Program-made: the position numbers and the translations under genes
In this document: positions 7,483 through 14,582 of the stretch, in pieces
Layout: each line of letters starts with the position of its first letter
Position numbering within the stretch: the first letter of the stretch is position 1
From: Telmatospirillum sp.
Lineage (GTDB): Bacteria > Pseudomonadota > Alphaproteobacteria > Rhodospirillales > Magnetospirillaceae
DNA length: 35,638 nucleotides
Direction: 5' to 3'
NCBI GenBank assembly: GCA_009712185.1
Contig: WASQ01000089.1
Span: forward strand, 1 to 35,638
Notes under the pieces: generated by a model
What the model saw: the letters and a program-made list of their open reading frames with translations, nothing else
The model's database searches: none
Told to the model about the DNA's origin: nothing

Positions 7483-8637
7483 TCAGGCGTGAAGCCGGGC
7501 GGCTTCGGCCAGGGCCAGTTCCAGGTGATAAAGTACCCGGATCGGCATCTCGACCGCGCGCTTGCGGCCGTCGCGTTCGATCTGGTTGGTGAACAGACCG
7601 CTTTCCACATCGACATAGTGGCGGAACAGCAGGTCGGTCATGGCCTGGAGCCGGACCAGCGCGTCCTCGTCGCCCAGGAACTCGGCACGCGCGGCGAAGG
7701 CCTTGATCGCCTCCGTCTGCGGCCACATCAGCTTCGTCTGAACCAGAGGCGCGCCCGCGCCGTCGACGGCGTCGAATGCCAGGGTGGGGCAGGCCGGATC
7801 ATGGTCCAGGCCGAAAGTCAGGGCAAACCGGTAGAGGCCCTCGGCGATCGGCAGGACACGGTCGTCACCGGTCAGCCGGCGATGGTGCAGCAAGGCCCAC
7901 ACCCATTCGAAATGACTGCCGGGCTCTCTCGGCGCATCGGCAAACGGTGTCCAGTCGGCGTCGAACAGTTCGTAAAGCGAACTGTTGGCCGGATCGATGA
8001 ACCGCGCGGCCAGAAGGTCGACCAGGGACGACGCCCGCGCTGTCCAGGCCTTGGCCGCGGCACCCTTCGACTGTTCGGCGAGAACGTGGCAGGCCTCCAG
8101 CAGATGCATATGCGGGTTCTGGCGACGCGGCAGCGTCCCGGCGAGGTCCTCCGCGAATCCGCCGGCCGGCGAGGCCATGGTCCGTTCCATGAAGGCATAT
8201 GTCTGTTCCGCCAGCGCCAGGGCGCGGTCCTCCCCGCTGGCCCGGTGATACCAGCCGAGGGCGAACAGGACGAACGCAAGGTCGCCAAGATCGGCATTCG
8301 GGTTCAGAGGCGAGCCGTCGGCATTGAGGCTTTTGTAAAAGCCGCCCTCGGGATTGGCGCACCGCCGGGTCAGATAGTCCATGCCATGACGGGCCGCCGC
8401 CAGTCCCGGCCCCTTGGGGTCGAGAACCGCGGCATGGCTGAAGCAGTAGATCAGCCGGCCGGTGGACAGGGTGCTCTTGCGGGGACGCGGGTCCACGCTA
8501 AAATCCGGGGTGAGGAACTCCACATATCCTTCCTCGTCCGGGCGGACGGCGATCCGGGCGAAGGACGGGAGGGCGACCTCGGTAAGCCACTGGCGGAGAT
8601 TGCGCGGTGCCGCCGCGCCGGTCGGTGTGAGGGACAA
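7483..8637 (-). CDS. N-acylglucosamine 2-epimerase (AGE) family protein
   Basis: A 384-residue protein of the AGE / cellobiose-2-epimerase / mannose-isomerase superfamily, an (alpha/alpha)6 barrel that interconverts sugars at C2. Characteristic segments are visible: GGFYKSLNADG, RRQNPHMHLLEA with its His pair, GSHFEWVWALLHH, and KLMWPQTEAIKAF near residue 300. The length is normal. The start is TTG at 8637, with AAGGAG 7 nt upstream. The substrate (mannose/fructose, N-acylglucosamine or another sugar) cannot be decided from these motifs. No sugar genes stand next to it; the nearest sugar-acid module is 10 kb away. Confidence 0.85.
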   Translation of the reverse strand: MSLTPTGAAAPRNLRQWLTEVALPSFARIAVRPDEEGYVEFLTPDFSVDPRPRKSTLSTGRLIYCFSHAAVLDPKGPGLAAARHGMDYLTRRCANPEGGFYKSLNADGSPLNPNADLGDLAFVLFALGWYHRASGEDRALALAEQTYAFMERTMASPAGGFAEDLAGTLPRRQNPHMHLLEACHVLAEQSKGAAAKAWTARASSLVDLLAARFIDPANSSLYELFDADWTPFADAPREPGSHFEWVWALLHHRRLTGDDRVLPIAEGLYRFALTFGLDHDPACPTLAFDAVDGAGAPLVQTKLMWPQTEAIKAFAARAEFLGDEDALVRLQAMTDLLFRHYVDVESGLFTNQIERDGRKRAVEMPIRVLYHLELALAEAARLHA

Positions 8638-8817
8638 GGCTGGTCTCCTTGCGGGAACGCGTTGGGAGGCGGATCGGTACCGCCGCCTGCCTCAAGGCAA
8701 CACCCTTATGGACAGGTGGTCAAGTTGTCAGATGGATTTTTCCAGCACAAATTTCGGCCCTTGCCGTTCCATCGGCCGGCCGTCCCCGCCGCGCGGCGCC
8801 GTCCCCGGTTGCGCCGG

Positions 8818-9021
8818 TCAGGAATAGCGTCTGCTGTCCACCGCCGGCAGAGCCAGCAGCTCGACGTTGCCATCCAGGATATGGCAGGCCATCGCCAGAT
8901 GCCCCGCGACATCGTCCTGTCCGTAAGCCAAGGCCTCCTCGCGGATGAAGGCCAGACAGGTCCGCAAACCCTTCAGCCGTTGCTCCATGGAAAGGTCACA
9001 ATCACCAGACTGATGATCCAT
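8818..9021 (-). CDS. Small hypothetical protein, 67 aa
   Basis: A 67-residue soluble protein. It is mostly helical by eye (EQRLKGLRTCLAFIREEALA, then DDVAGHLAMACHIL) and has no membrane segment. GGAGGG 6 nt before the ATG supports the start. It is divergent from the receiver-domain protein at 9189, with 167 bp between, which raises the possibility of a shared control region. I do not recognise the family. Similar short helical proteins are common in alphaproteobacteria without known role. Confidence 0.6.
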   Translation of the reverse strand: MDHQSGDCDLSMEQRLKGLRTCLAFIREEALAYGQDDVAGHLAMACHILDGNVELLALPAVDSRRYS

Positions 9022-9188
9022 GCGCGCCCTCCTGCATCGCTGTTTCTTGGTTTGACGTGGTTATTAGGCACGATTATTTATCGGCAGGAAATGTATCATA
9101 CTTGCCGGGACGCCGTCCACTATCACCCCTGGCAGGGTTCTGCTCGATGGCTTTTGGCCTATCGTCCCATGAATTGGAGGGTTTTCCT

Positions 9189-9659
9189 TTGCCGCTGGAA
9201 TTGAAAATACCATGGAAGCGTACTTCCATAGCGATTGTGGACGACAATATCGGCTGGCGCCGGACCGTCCGGTCCATGGTCTCTTCTTTTGGGGTGACAG
9301 AGATAACAGAAGCCACAGACGGGTCCGATTTTTTAACAAAAATAGAAAAGCAGAACAGCGATGTTGATCTCCTGTTAATCGATGATGAAATGTTACCTAT
9401 GGACGGGTTCGTCCTGATGACCTCTCTGCGAACCAAAGCGCGGGAGCCGCTGCGGCGCACCACCGCTCTTTTGATGGCGGGTCAGAACTCCGCCGACATC
9501 GCGCGCCGCGCGCAGGAGGCGGGATACAATGGCGTCCTCGCGAAACCCTTCTCCGCCCGCGAACTGGACGCGGCGGCGCAACGGACATTGTTGGCCCCGG
9601 TTCAGTGGCGCGAGGAGAAGGGGTTTCTGCGTCCCGTCCTTCTGTCTCCACCGGCGTGA
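9189..9659 (+). CDS. Stand-alone response-regulator receiver (CheY-like) protein with atypical active site
   Basis: A 156-residue single receiver domain with no output domain. The acidic pair (Asp18, Asp19 in AIVDDN), the phospho-acceptor Asp65 (LLLIDDEMLPMDG) and the Lys119-Pro pair (VLAKPF) are present. The usual Thr/Ser at the end of strand 4 is replaced by Ala97 (TALLMAGQN), and the Met-Pro after the acceptor is shifted (EMLPMDG). Phosphorylation is possible, but the switch may be altered. I place the start at TTG 9189 because GGAGGG lies 7 nt upstream; the frame is open from GTG 9057, but those 44 residues look non-coding. No histidine kinase gene is nearby. Confidence 0.75.
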   Translation: MPLELKIPWKRTSIAIVDDNIGWRRTVRSMVSSFGVTEITEATDGSDFLTKIEKQNSDVDLLLIDDEMLPMDGFVLMTSLRTKAREPLRRTTALLMAGQNSADIARRAQEAGYNGVLAKPFSARELDAAAQRTLLAPVQWREEKGFLRPVLLSPPA

Positions 9660-9779
9660 TCGGGCCACGGTCATCAATCATTCCCTACTCAGCGTCGCCG
9701 ATTCCCGATATAACGACCGCCCCGGGGGCGCCATCGGCGACGGTTCCCCCAGGGCTGCCAATATGTGCTGACAAGAGTT

Positions 9780-9827
9780 GGTGGTCCGACCCGAACGCCT
9801 GGCGTCGGGCGTTCGGGTCGGACCACC
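9780..9827. repeat. Perfect 20-bp inverted repeat (hairpin) upstream of the SMR pair
   Basis: Positions 9780-9799 and 9808-9827 are exact reverse complements with an 8-nt loop (TGGCGTCG). Neither strand has a T run after it, so a simple intrinsic terminator is not clear. It lies 121 nt after the receiver gene and 28 nt before the presumed SMR start. It could be a terminator, an mRNA-stabilising or attenuating hairpin, or a small mobile hairpin repeat. Confidence 0.85.
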
Positions 9828-9854
9828 AGGGACGGACGGGACCGGGAGGACCTC

Positions 9855-10265
9855 ATCATCGAAAGCCGGATACCGCTGCGGCTGGTTTTGGGCCTGGCCC
9901 TTGCCATTGTTCTCGATACGCTGGTGCAGGTCTTCTGGAAGTCGGCGGTGATCTCGGTCGATGCCGGTCGGGAGGCCATGCCGGTTTTGCAGGCCGTTTT
10001 CCACCAGCCGGTTTTCCTTCTGGTCGCCGCGATGTGGTTCTGTCAGCTTCTGAACTGGCTCAAGGTTCTCGATCAGGCTGATCTCAGTTTTGCCCAGCCG
10101 ATCACATCCCTCAGTTACGTGACGGTCTGCCTCGCCTCCGCCGTTTATCTCGGGGAACGCATCGACATCCTGCAAATGCTGGGGATCGCCCTGATCCTGG
10201 CGGGCGTCTGGCTGGTCAGCCGCAGCGGTCATCTGTCACCGCCGGCCGGGCAGGCGGGGCCATGA
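9855..10265 (+). CDS. SMR/DMT-type half transporter, first of a pair
   Basis: About 136 residues with four membrane segments (starting at LRLVLGLALAIVLDTLVQVF, then LLVAAMWFCQLLNWL, SYVTVCLASAVYLGE and LQMLGIALILAGVWLV). The layout is that of small multidrug resistance / EamA-half proteins such as ArnE/ArnF, which work as dimers. No ATG or GTG fits. A strong GGGAGGA (9844-9850) sits 4-5 nt before two ATC codons at 9855 and 9858, and an in-frame TTG follows at 9888. The start is therefore uncertain and may be the rare ATC. The stop overlaps the start of the second SMR gene (ATGA), which predicts coupled translation and a heterodimer. Substrate unknown. Confidence 0.75.
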   Translation: MIESRIPLRLVLGLALAIVLDTLVQVFWKSAVISVDAGREAMPVLQAVFHQPVFLLVAAMWFCQLLNWLKVLDQADLSFAQPITSLSYVTVCLASAVYLGERIDILQMLGIALILAGVWLVSRSGHLSPPAGQAGP

Positions 10266-10597
10266 TGCGCACTGCCCTGATCGGGGTCCTTCTGGTCCTT
10301 CTGTGCACGATCCTGGAGGGGGGCGCCCAGCTTCTGCTCAAGAAATCGTCGCTCGATTGCGGACGCCGCCGGCTCTGGATCGCGGCCGGGATGGTGATGT
10401 TCGGCACCGAGGCGGCGCTTTACACCGTGGCTCTGCAATTCCTGGACGTCAGCACGGCCTATCCGATCGGCAGCCTGAGTTTTGTCGTCGTCACCCTGCT
10501 GTCGCACTGGCTGCTGGGCGAACAGGTCAGCCGGACGCGATGGACCGGCGTGGCCCTGATCATCGCCGGCGCCGGTCTCGTCATGGCCCGAGCCTGA
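10262..10597 (+). CDS. SMR-type half transporter, second of a pair
   Basis: A 111-residue protein with four membrane helices: MMRTALIGVLLVLLCTILEG, LWIAAGMVMFGTEAALYTVA, AYPIGSLSFVVVTLLSHWLL and WTGVALIIAGAGLVMA. The features GAQLLLKKSS after helix 1 and YPIGSLSF in helix 3 are typical of SMR/ArnE-like proteins. It overlaps the preceding gene by four bases (ATGA). Paired SMR genes usually make a heteromeric transporter or a lipid-linked sugar flippase, as in ArnE/ArnF. The acyltransferase that follows after 15 bp suggests a role in moving or modifying an envelope lipid or sugar. That role is inference. Confidence 0.85.
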   Translation: MMRTALIGVLLVLLCTILEGGAQLLLKKSSLDCGRRRLWIAAGMVMFGTEAALYTVALQFLDVSTAYPIGSLSFVVVTLLSHWLLGEQVSRTRWTGVALIIAGAGLVMARA

Positions 10598-10612
10598 ACC
10601 CCCCGCCCGCCG

Positions 10613-11836
10613 ATGCCCGATGACAGCCCAATGACCCCGCCGGACCTTTCCGTGGATCTGCTGGAGAGCTGCGCCGACGTCCCCGCCGGCCTGTGGCCGG
10701 CCTGCTTCCCGGCCCATCTGGAAGGGGAGTGGTGGTATCGCTGCCTCGAAACCTCCGGCCTCGACGACCAGTTCCGCTTTTTTTACGCCGTGGTCCGTTC
10801 GGGAGACCGGCCGGTCGCCCTGGCCCCTCTTTTCCTGATGAATGTGCCGATCGATCTCGTCCTGCCGGAGGGGCTTCTGCCCTTGTTCCGGCTGCTGGGG
10901 CGCGTGGCTCCCGGTCTGCGGTACCAACGCACCCTGTTCGTCGGGTCGCCCTGCGCCGACGAGGGGACGGTGGGCGTCCTTCCCGGCGTGGCGCGGCGCC
11001 CGGTGCTGGAGCGGCTGGCGGATGCGGTGACGGCGAAGGCCGGGGCTGTGGGGGCGCCGATGGTCGTGTGGAAGGATTTCCGCGATTCCGACCTTCCCGA
11101 CCTTGACTGGCTCGCGGTCCGCGCCGGTCTGTTCCCGATGGCGAGCTTTCCGGGAACCGAGGCGCCGCTTCCGGCAACGGGCGGCAGGCAGGCCTATTTC
11201 GCGGCCATGAAAGGCTCCCGGCGCCAGCAGCTTCGCAAGAAATTGAGACGCAGCCACGAGGCGGTCGCCCTCGATGTCTCCGTCGAGCGCCATCCCCCGC
11301 CGGCAGTGATGGACGAGATCTTCGGCCTTTTCTGGCAGACCTATGAAAAGGCGACGACCAAATTCGAGCGCCTGAATCGGCGGACGTTCGACCTGTTGGC
11401 CGCCGAACCGGTCAGCCGCTTCGTCATCCTGCGCGAACAGGATGGCGGCGCGATAATCGCGTTCATGCTGTGCTTCGTGCTGGATGGCCGGATGATCAAC
11501 AAATTCATCGGTATCGATTATCACCGGCCGCGCGACTGGATGCTTTATTTCCGCCTGTGGGAGGCTGCGCTCGACTGGGCCTTGGCGGAGGGGTTCTCCA
11601 GCATCCAGAGCGGGCAGACCGGTTATGCCCCCAAGATCGAAATGGGCCATTCCCTGGTGCCGCTCACGAATTACTGCCGGCATGCCAATCCGTTGATTCA
11701 CTGGATCTATGCCCGCGTCGCCCGGACCATCGGCTGGGCCACACTGGATCCGGATCTGGCGCGCTTTCTCGCGGCCCATCCGGAATGCGCTCCGGGCGCA
11801 ATCGTTCCGCCATCAGGGGGCTGTCCGGCGGACTGA
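10613..11836 (+). CDS. GNAT/FemAB-like N-acyltransferase (BioF2-like domain)
   Basis: A 407-residue cytoplasmic protein. The C-terminal half (about 195-370) has the pattern of the GNAT/FemAB-like acetyltransferase domain: SRRQQLRKKLRRSHE, then FWQTYEKATTKFERLNRRTF, the strand VILREQDGGAIIAFMLCFVL and QSGQTGYAPKIEMGH. The N-terminal half shows the weaker related fold of two-domain FemAB-type proteins. Such enzymes transfer acyl or aminoacyl groups to amino sugars, cell-wall peptides or lipids. It follows the SMR pair with a 15-bp gap and probably shares their transcript. The ATG at 10613 lacks a strong ribosome site. Substrate unknown; the family call is good. Confidence 0.75.
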   Translation: MPDDSPMTPPDLSVDLLESCADVPAGLWPACFPAHLEGEWWYRCLETSGLDDQFRFFYAVVRSGDRPVALAPLFLMNVPIDLVLPEGLLPLFRLLGRVAPGLRYQRTLFVGSPCADEGTVGVLPGVARRPVLERLADAVTAKAGAVGAPMVVWKDFRDSDLPDLDWLAVRAGLFPMASFPGTEAPLPATGGRQAYFAAMKGSRRQQLRKKLRRSHEAVALDVSVERHPPPAVMDEIFGLFWQTYEKATTKFERLNRRTFDLLAAEPVSRFVILREQDGGAIIAFMLCFVLDGRMINKFIGIDYHRPRDWMLYFRLWEAALDWALAEGFSSIQSGQTGYAPKIEMGHSLVPLTNYCRHANPLIHWIYARVARTIGWATLDPDLARFLAAHPECAPGAIVPPSGGCPAD

Positions 11837-11937
11837 TCCCCGCCGCGCCGCGCGGGTCGGAATGCCGGCATTATTGTTTACAAAAGTTTCCAAAAAGGAT
11901 ACTTTTCCCGTCCGTCGAACAAGGGCGGGAGGGGGTG
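11837..11937 (+). promoter_or_regulatory. Possible promoter of the type IV secretion block
   Basis: The 101-bp gap has an AT-rich part with TTGTTT (11874-11879), an 18-nt spacer and GATACT (11898-11903), a weak sigma70-like arrangement. Upstream, CCGCCGCGCCGCGCGGG is GC-rich and could fold. The GGGAGGGGG just before the VirB10-like ATG is a strong ribosome site. Confidence 0.35.
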
Positions 11938-13584
11938 ATGACTGGGGGTGTTGCAAGGCGGATCGCCCTTGTCCTGTGCGGTATCCCGCTGCTGTTGCCG
12001 GGATGTGGCGACCCGCAGCCTCAGCATCAGGACCGGAAGATCCCGGCGCCGAAAGGGGAAAATGCCCTCGATGATCTGATAAGGCGTTCGGCGCCGGCGG
12101 CGCCGGTCAATCCTGGACGGCTGGCGGCCGATCGCGACTCGCTCGATTTTCCGGATGTCGCACTGGGCGGCGATGCCGAACGTCAGATCCGTCTGACGAA
12201 CGACGGCGGACAGCCGCTTGCGATCGCGCAGGTTCATCTGTCGGGACAGGCGTCGGCCTTCCGGGCCGGCGGGACATGCGGCGGCGGTGCCGAACTGGCG
12301 GCGGGGGCATCCTGCGTGGTGGATGTCGTTTTCCATCCCCGCCGCGAAGGCGCGGCGGAGGCCGAACTGGTGATCACTCACAGCGGCGTCGGCAGCCCCC
12401 TGTTCCTTTCGCTGGGGGGCATGGCCCTGCCGCGAACGCCCCCGGCCCCCCTCCAGGTCCGCGGCCAGGGCAATGCCACGGCCTCCCTCGATTTCGCCGC
12501 CAGACGCCAGGAAGGCGGACTGGTCTTCGACATGGCGTCGGCCGGCCAGGATGGGGACGGGGCTCCGGGACCCGGCCGGGACGCCGACTATGTCGAGGCG
12601 GGGATCAAGGGCATTGTCTCGACCTTTCCCGTGGACCGGACCAGGGTGATCACGGCCGACCGCTATATCCCGGCGGTGCTTGAAAACACGTTGAGCAGCC
12701 AGCTTCCCGGCCGCGCCATCGCCGTCGTTGAACGCAATGTGTTCGGGGCCGAGGGGCGGACCGTCCTGATCCCGGCGGGGTCCCGGGTCATCGGTCAGTA
12801 CCGGTCGCTCGGCCGCTACGGGGAGTCGCGCCTCGACGTGATCTGGTCGCGGATCCTGCGTCCCGACGGCGTCAGCGTCGCGATCGAGGACCATGGCGCC
12901 GACGTGATGGGGCGGTCCGGCCTGCCCGGCGATCTCGACACCCGCTTTTTTGAGAAATATGGCAGTTCCCTCCTGACCAGTTCCATCGCCGCGGCGGGGG
13001 AGTGGGCGCTGAACGGCAACAGCACGACCATCACCGGCCCTCTCGGCAACGCCGCCCAGTCGATGGACGGGCGGGCGCGCGCCGCCAACCGGCTGGGCAA
13101 CGATCTCGATATGCTGGCGCAGCGCATGGTTCAGGAAAATGTGGATATCCGGCCCGTTCTGACGGTTCCGGCGGGAACCCGCCTCGATATTGTTCCGTCG
13201 GAAGACATCTGGCTGCGGGACCCCAACCATCTGAGGGCGGCCACGCCTCCGAAGGACGGTCCTCAGAAAACTCTGGTGGCGGGCGGCGACCGGATGATGC
13301 AGATGGCGCCCGGTCTCGTGGAAATGGTGGCGCAGAACCCGGGATTCCAGCGTCTGGCGCCGCAGACCGCGCAACAGATCATGCAGTCGTCGGTGCTCCA
13401 GCAACTGCGCGACACCGCCTCGCAGGAGGCGGTGCAGGACAATCGGGCGACGATGCCGGCCGGTGCTGCCGATGGCGCCGGTTTCCGGCGCGATTCCCGG
13501 GGCGATCTCAGGCCGGCCGGCGCCAGAGGCGGGTCCGGGGATGGGGGCGGCGGCTATCCGGACTGGCGGGAGGGCGGACGGTGA
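11938..13584 (+). CDS. VirB10/TrbI-like protein with lipoprotein signal and ASH-like domain
   Basis: A 548-residue type IV secretion core protein. The C-terminal part (about 185-460) matches the VirB10/TrbI pattern: LQVRGQGNATASLDF, the GTLPAVLET-like element seen as DRYIPAVLENTLSSQLPG, RTVLIPAGSRVIGQY and TVPAGTRLDIV. The front end is unusual. VirB10 normally has an inner-membrane helix and Pro-rich spacer. Here there is a hydrophobic signal ending LLLPGC (Cys23, lipobox-like with Pro at -2), followed by an ASPM/SPD-2/Hydin-like immunoglobulin domain (about 65-160, DSLDFPDVALGGDAERQIRL and CVVDVVFHP). The C-terminal 90 residues are Gly/Ala/Arg-rich. It overlaps the VirB11 gene (GTGA). Confidence 0.85.
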   Translation: MTGGVARRIALVLCGIPLLLPGCGDPQPQHQDRKIPAPKGENALDDLIRRSAPAAPVNPGRLAADRDSLDFPDVALGGDAERQIRLTNDGGQPLAIAQVHLSGQASAFRAGGTCGGGAELAAGASCVVDVVFHPRREGAAEAELVITHSGVGSPLFLSLGGMALPRTPPAPLQVRGQGNATASLDFAARRQEGGLVFDMASAGQDGDGAPGPGRDADYVEAGIKGIVSTFPVDRTRVITADRYIPAVLENTLSSQLPGRAIAVVERNVFGAEGRTVLIPAGSRVIGQYRSLGRYGESRLDVIWSRILRPDGVSVAIEDHGADVMGRSGLPGDLDTRFFEKYGSSLLTSSIAAAGEWALNGNSTTITGPLGNAAQSMDGRARAANRLGNDLDMLAQRMVQENVDIRPVLTVPAGTRLDIVPSEDIWLRDPNHLRAATPPKDGPQKTLVAGGDRMMQMAPGLVEMVAQNPGFQRLAPQTAQQIMQSSVLQQLRDTASQEAVQDNRATMPAGAADGAGFRRDSRGDLRPAGARGGSGDGGGGYPDWREGGR

Positions 13585-14582
13585 ACCCTTTGCTTCAGGA
13601 CACCCTCCAGCGGCTGGCGATCCATTATGACGGCGCCGATGTCGAGGAAATCGCCATGAACCGTCCGGGCGAGGTCTGGATCCGCCATGTCGGCGGCGGT
13701 TGGGAGGCGCGACCCGACCCGGCCCTGACCACGGATTATGTGCTGATCCTCTGCCAGCAGCTCGCCAATGTCAGCGGCCAGATCTTTCATCGCCGCCGGA
13801 TGCCGCTGCTGTATGCGACGCTGCCGGAAGGGCATCGTTTCACGGCCATCGTCGGCCCCAATGTCCGCTATGACATGGGCGATACCGAGGGCGTCGCCAT
13901 GGCGGTGCGGGTGTTCCGCCCCGACCGGCGGATCACCCTTGACCGCTATGGCCTGAGCGAGACCCGGACGGAGCTGGACGAGGTTCCGCTGAGGCATGGG
14001 CAGACGCGCTATGACGCCTCGCCGCTGGGCGATCTTCTGGCCGCGGTGCGCAACCGCGAGGCCATCCTGATTTCGGGTGCCACATCAACGGGCAAGACCA
14101 CCTTTCTGAACGCGATCATGGGCTATCTTCCGCCGGAGTCGCGGGTCCTGACGGTCGAGGACGCGCGCGAGGTGATCGTTGCCCATCCCAACCGGGTGCA
14201 TCTGGTGGTGTCGCGCACGGAAACGGCCAATGGTGTCGATTTCATGCGGGTGGTCGACGCGGTGGTGCGCATGACCCCCGACGTGATCGTCTGCGGCGAG
14301 ATCGGGATCGCCAATGCGGCCGGGGTGTTCCGCCTGATGACGACCGGACACACCAATTTCATGGCCACCATCCACGCCAACAGTCCGGAGGCCGCTCTCC
14401 GGGCATTTTACCAGAATCTGGCCCAGGGCAGCCCCGGGATCGATGCCGGCGCCGCCATCGATATCATCGGGTCCGCCTTCGGCCGCATCGTCCAGATCGA
14501 CCGTCACGGATCCCGCCGGGTGGTGACCGCCATCGATATTCCCCGCCTGTTGCGCGAGGCGGTGGCCGGAGACCCGCCATGA
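13581..14582 (+). CDS. VirB11-type secretion ATPase
   Basis: A 333-residue hexameric ATPase of the VirB11/TrbB family, which powers assembly or transport in type IV secretion on the cytoplasmic face. The Walker A motif GATSTGKT is at 166-173, the acidic segment TVEDAREV near 191, Walker B VIVCGEI at 235-241 and the His box TGHTNFMATIHAN at 255-267. The N-terminal domain (1-140) is typical. The start is GTG at 13581, overlapping the VirB10-like stop, with GGGAGGG upstream. It in turn overlaps the VirD4 gene by four bases, so the three products are probably made in set ratio. Confidence 0.93.
   Translation: MNPLLQDTLQRLAIHYDGADVEEIAMNRPGEVWIRHVGGGWEARPDPALTTDYVLILCQQLANVSGQIFHRRRMPLLYATLPEGHRFTAIVGPNVRYDMGDTEGVAMAVRVFRPDRRITLDRYGLSETRTELDEVPLRHGQTRYDASPLGDLLAAVRNREAILISGATSTGKTTFLNAIMGYLPPESRVLTVEDAREVIVAHPNRVHLVVSRTETANGVDFMRVVDAVVRMTPDVIVCGEIGIANAAGVFRLMTTGHTNFMATIHANSPEAALRAFYQNLAQGSPGIDAGAAIDIIGSAFGRIVQIDRHGSRRVVTAIDIPRLLREAVAGDPP

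Noticed and set aside
7378-9204. 608-codon plus-strand open frame
   Set aside because: It is the antisense shadow of the AGE-family gene; the minus-strand protein has clear family motifs.
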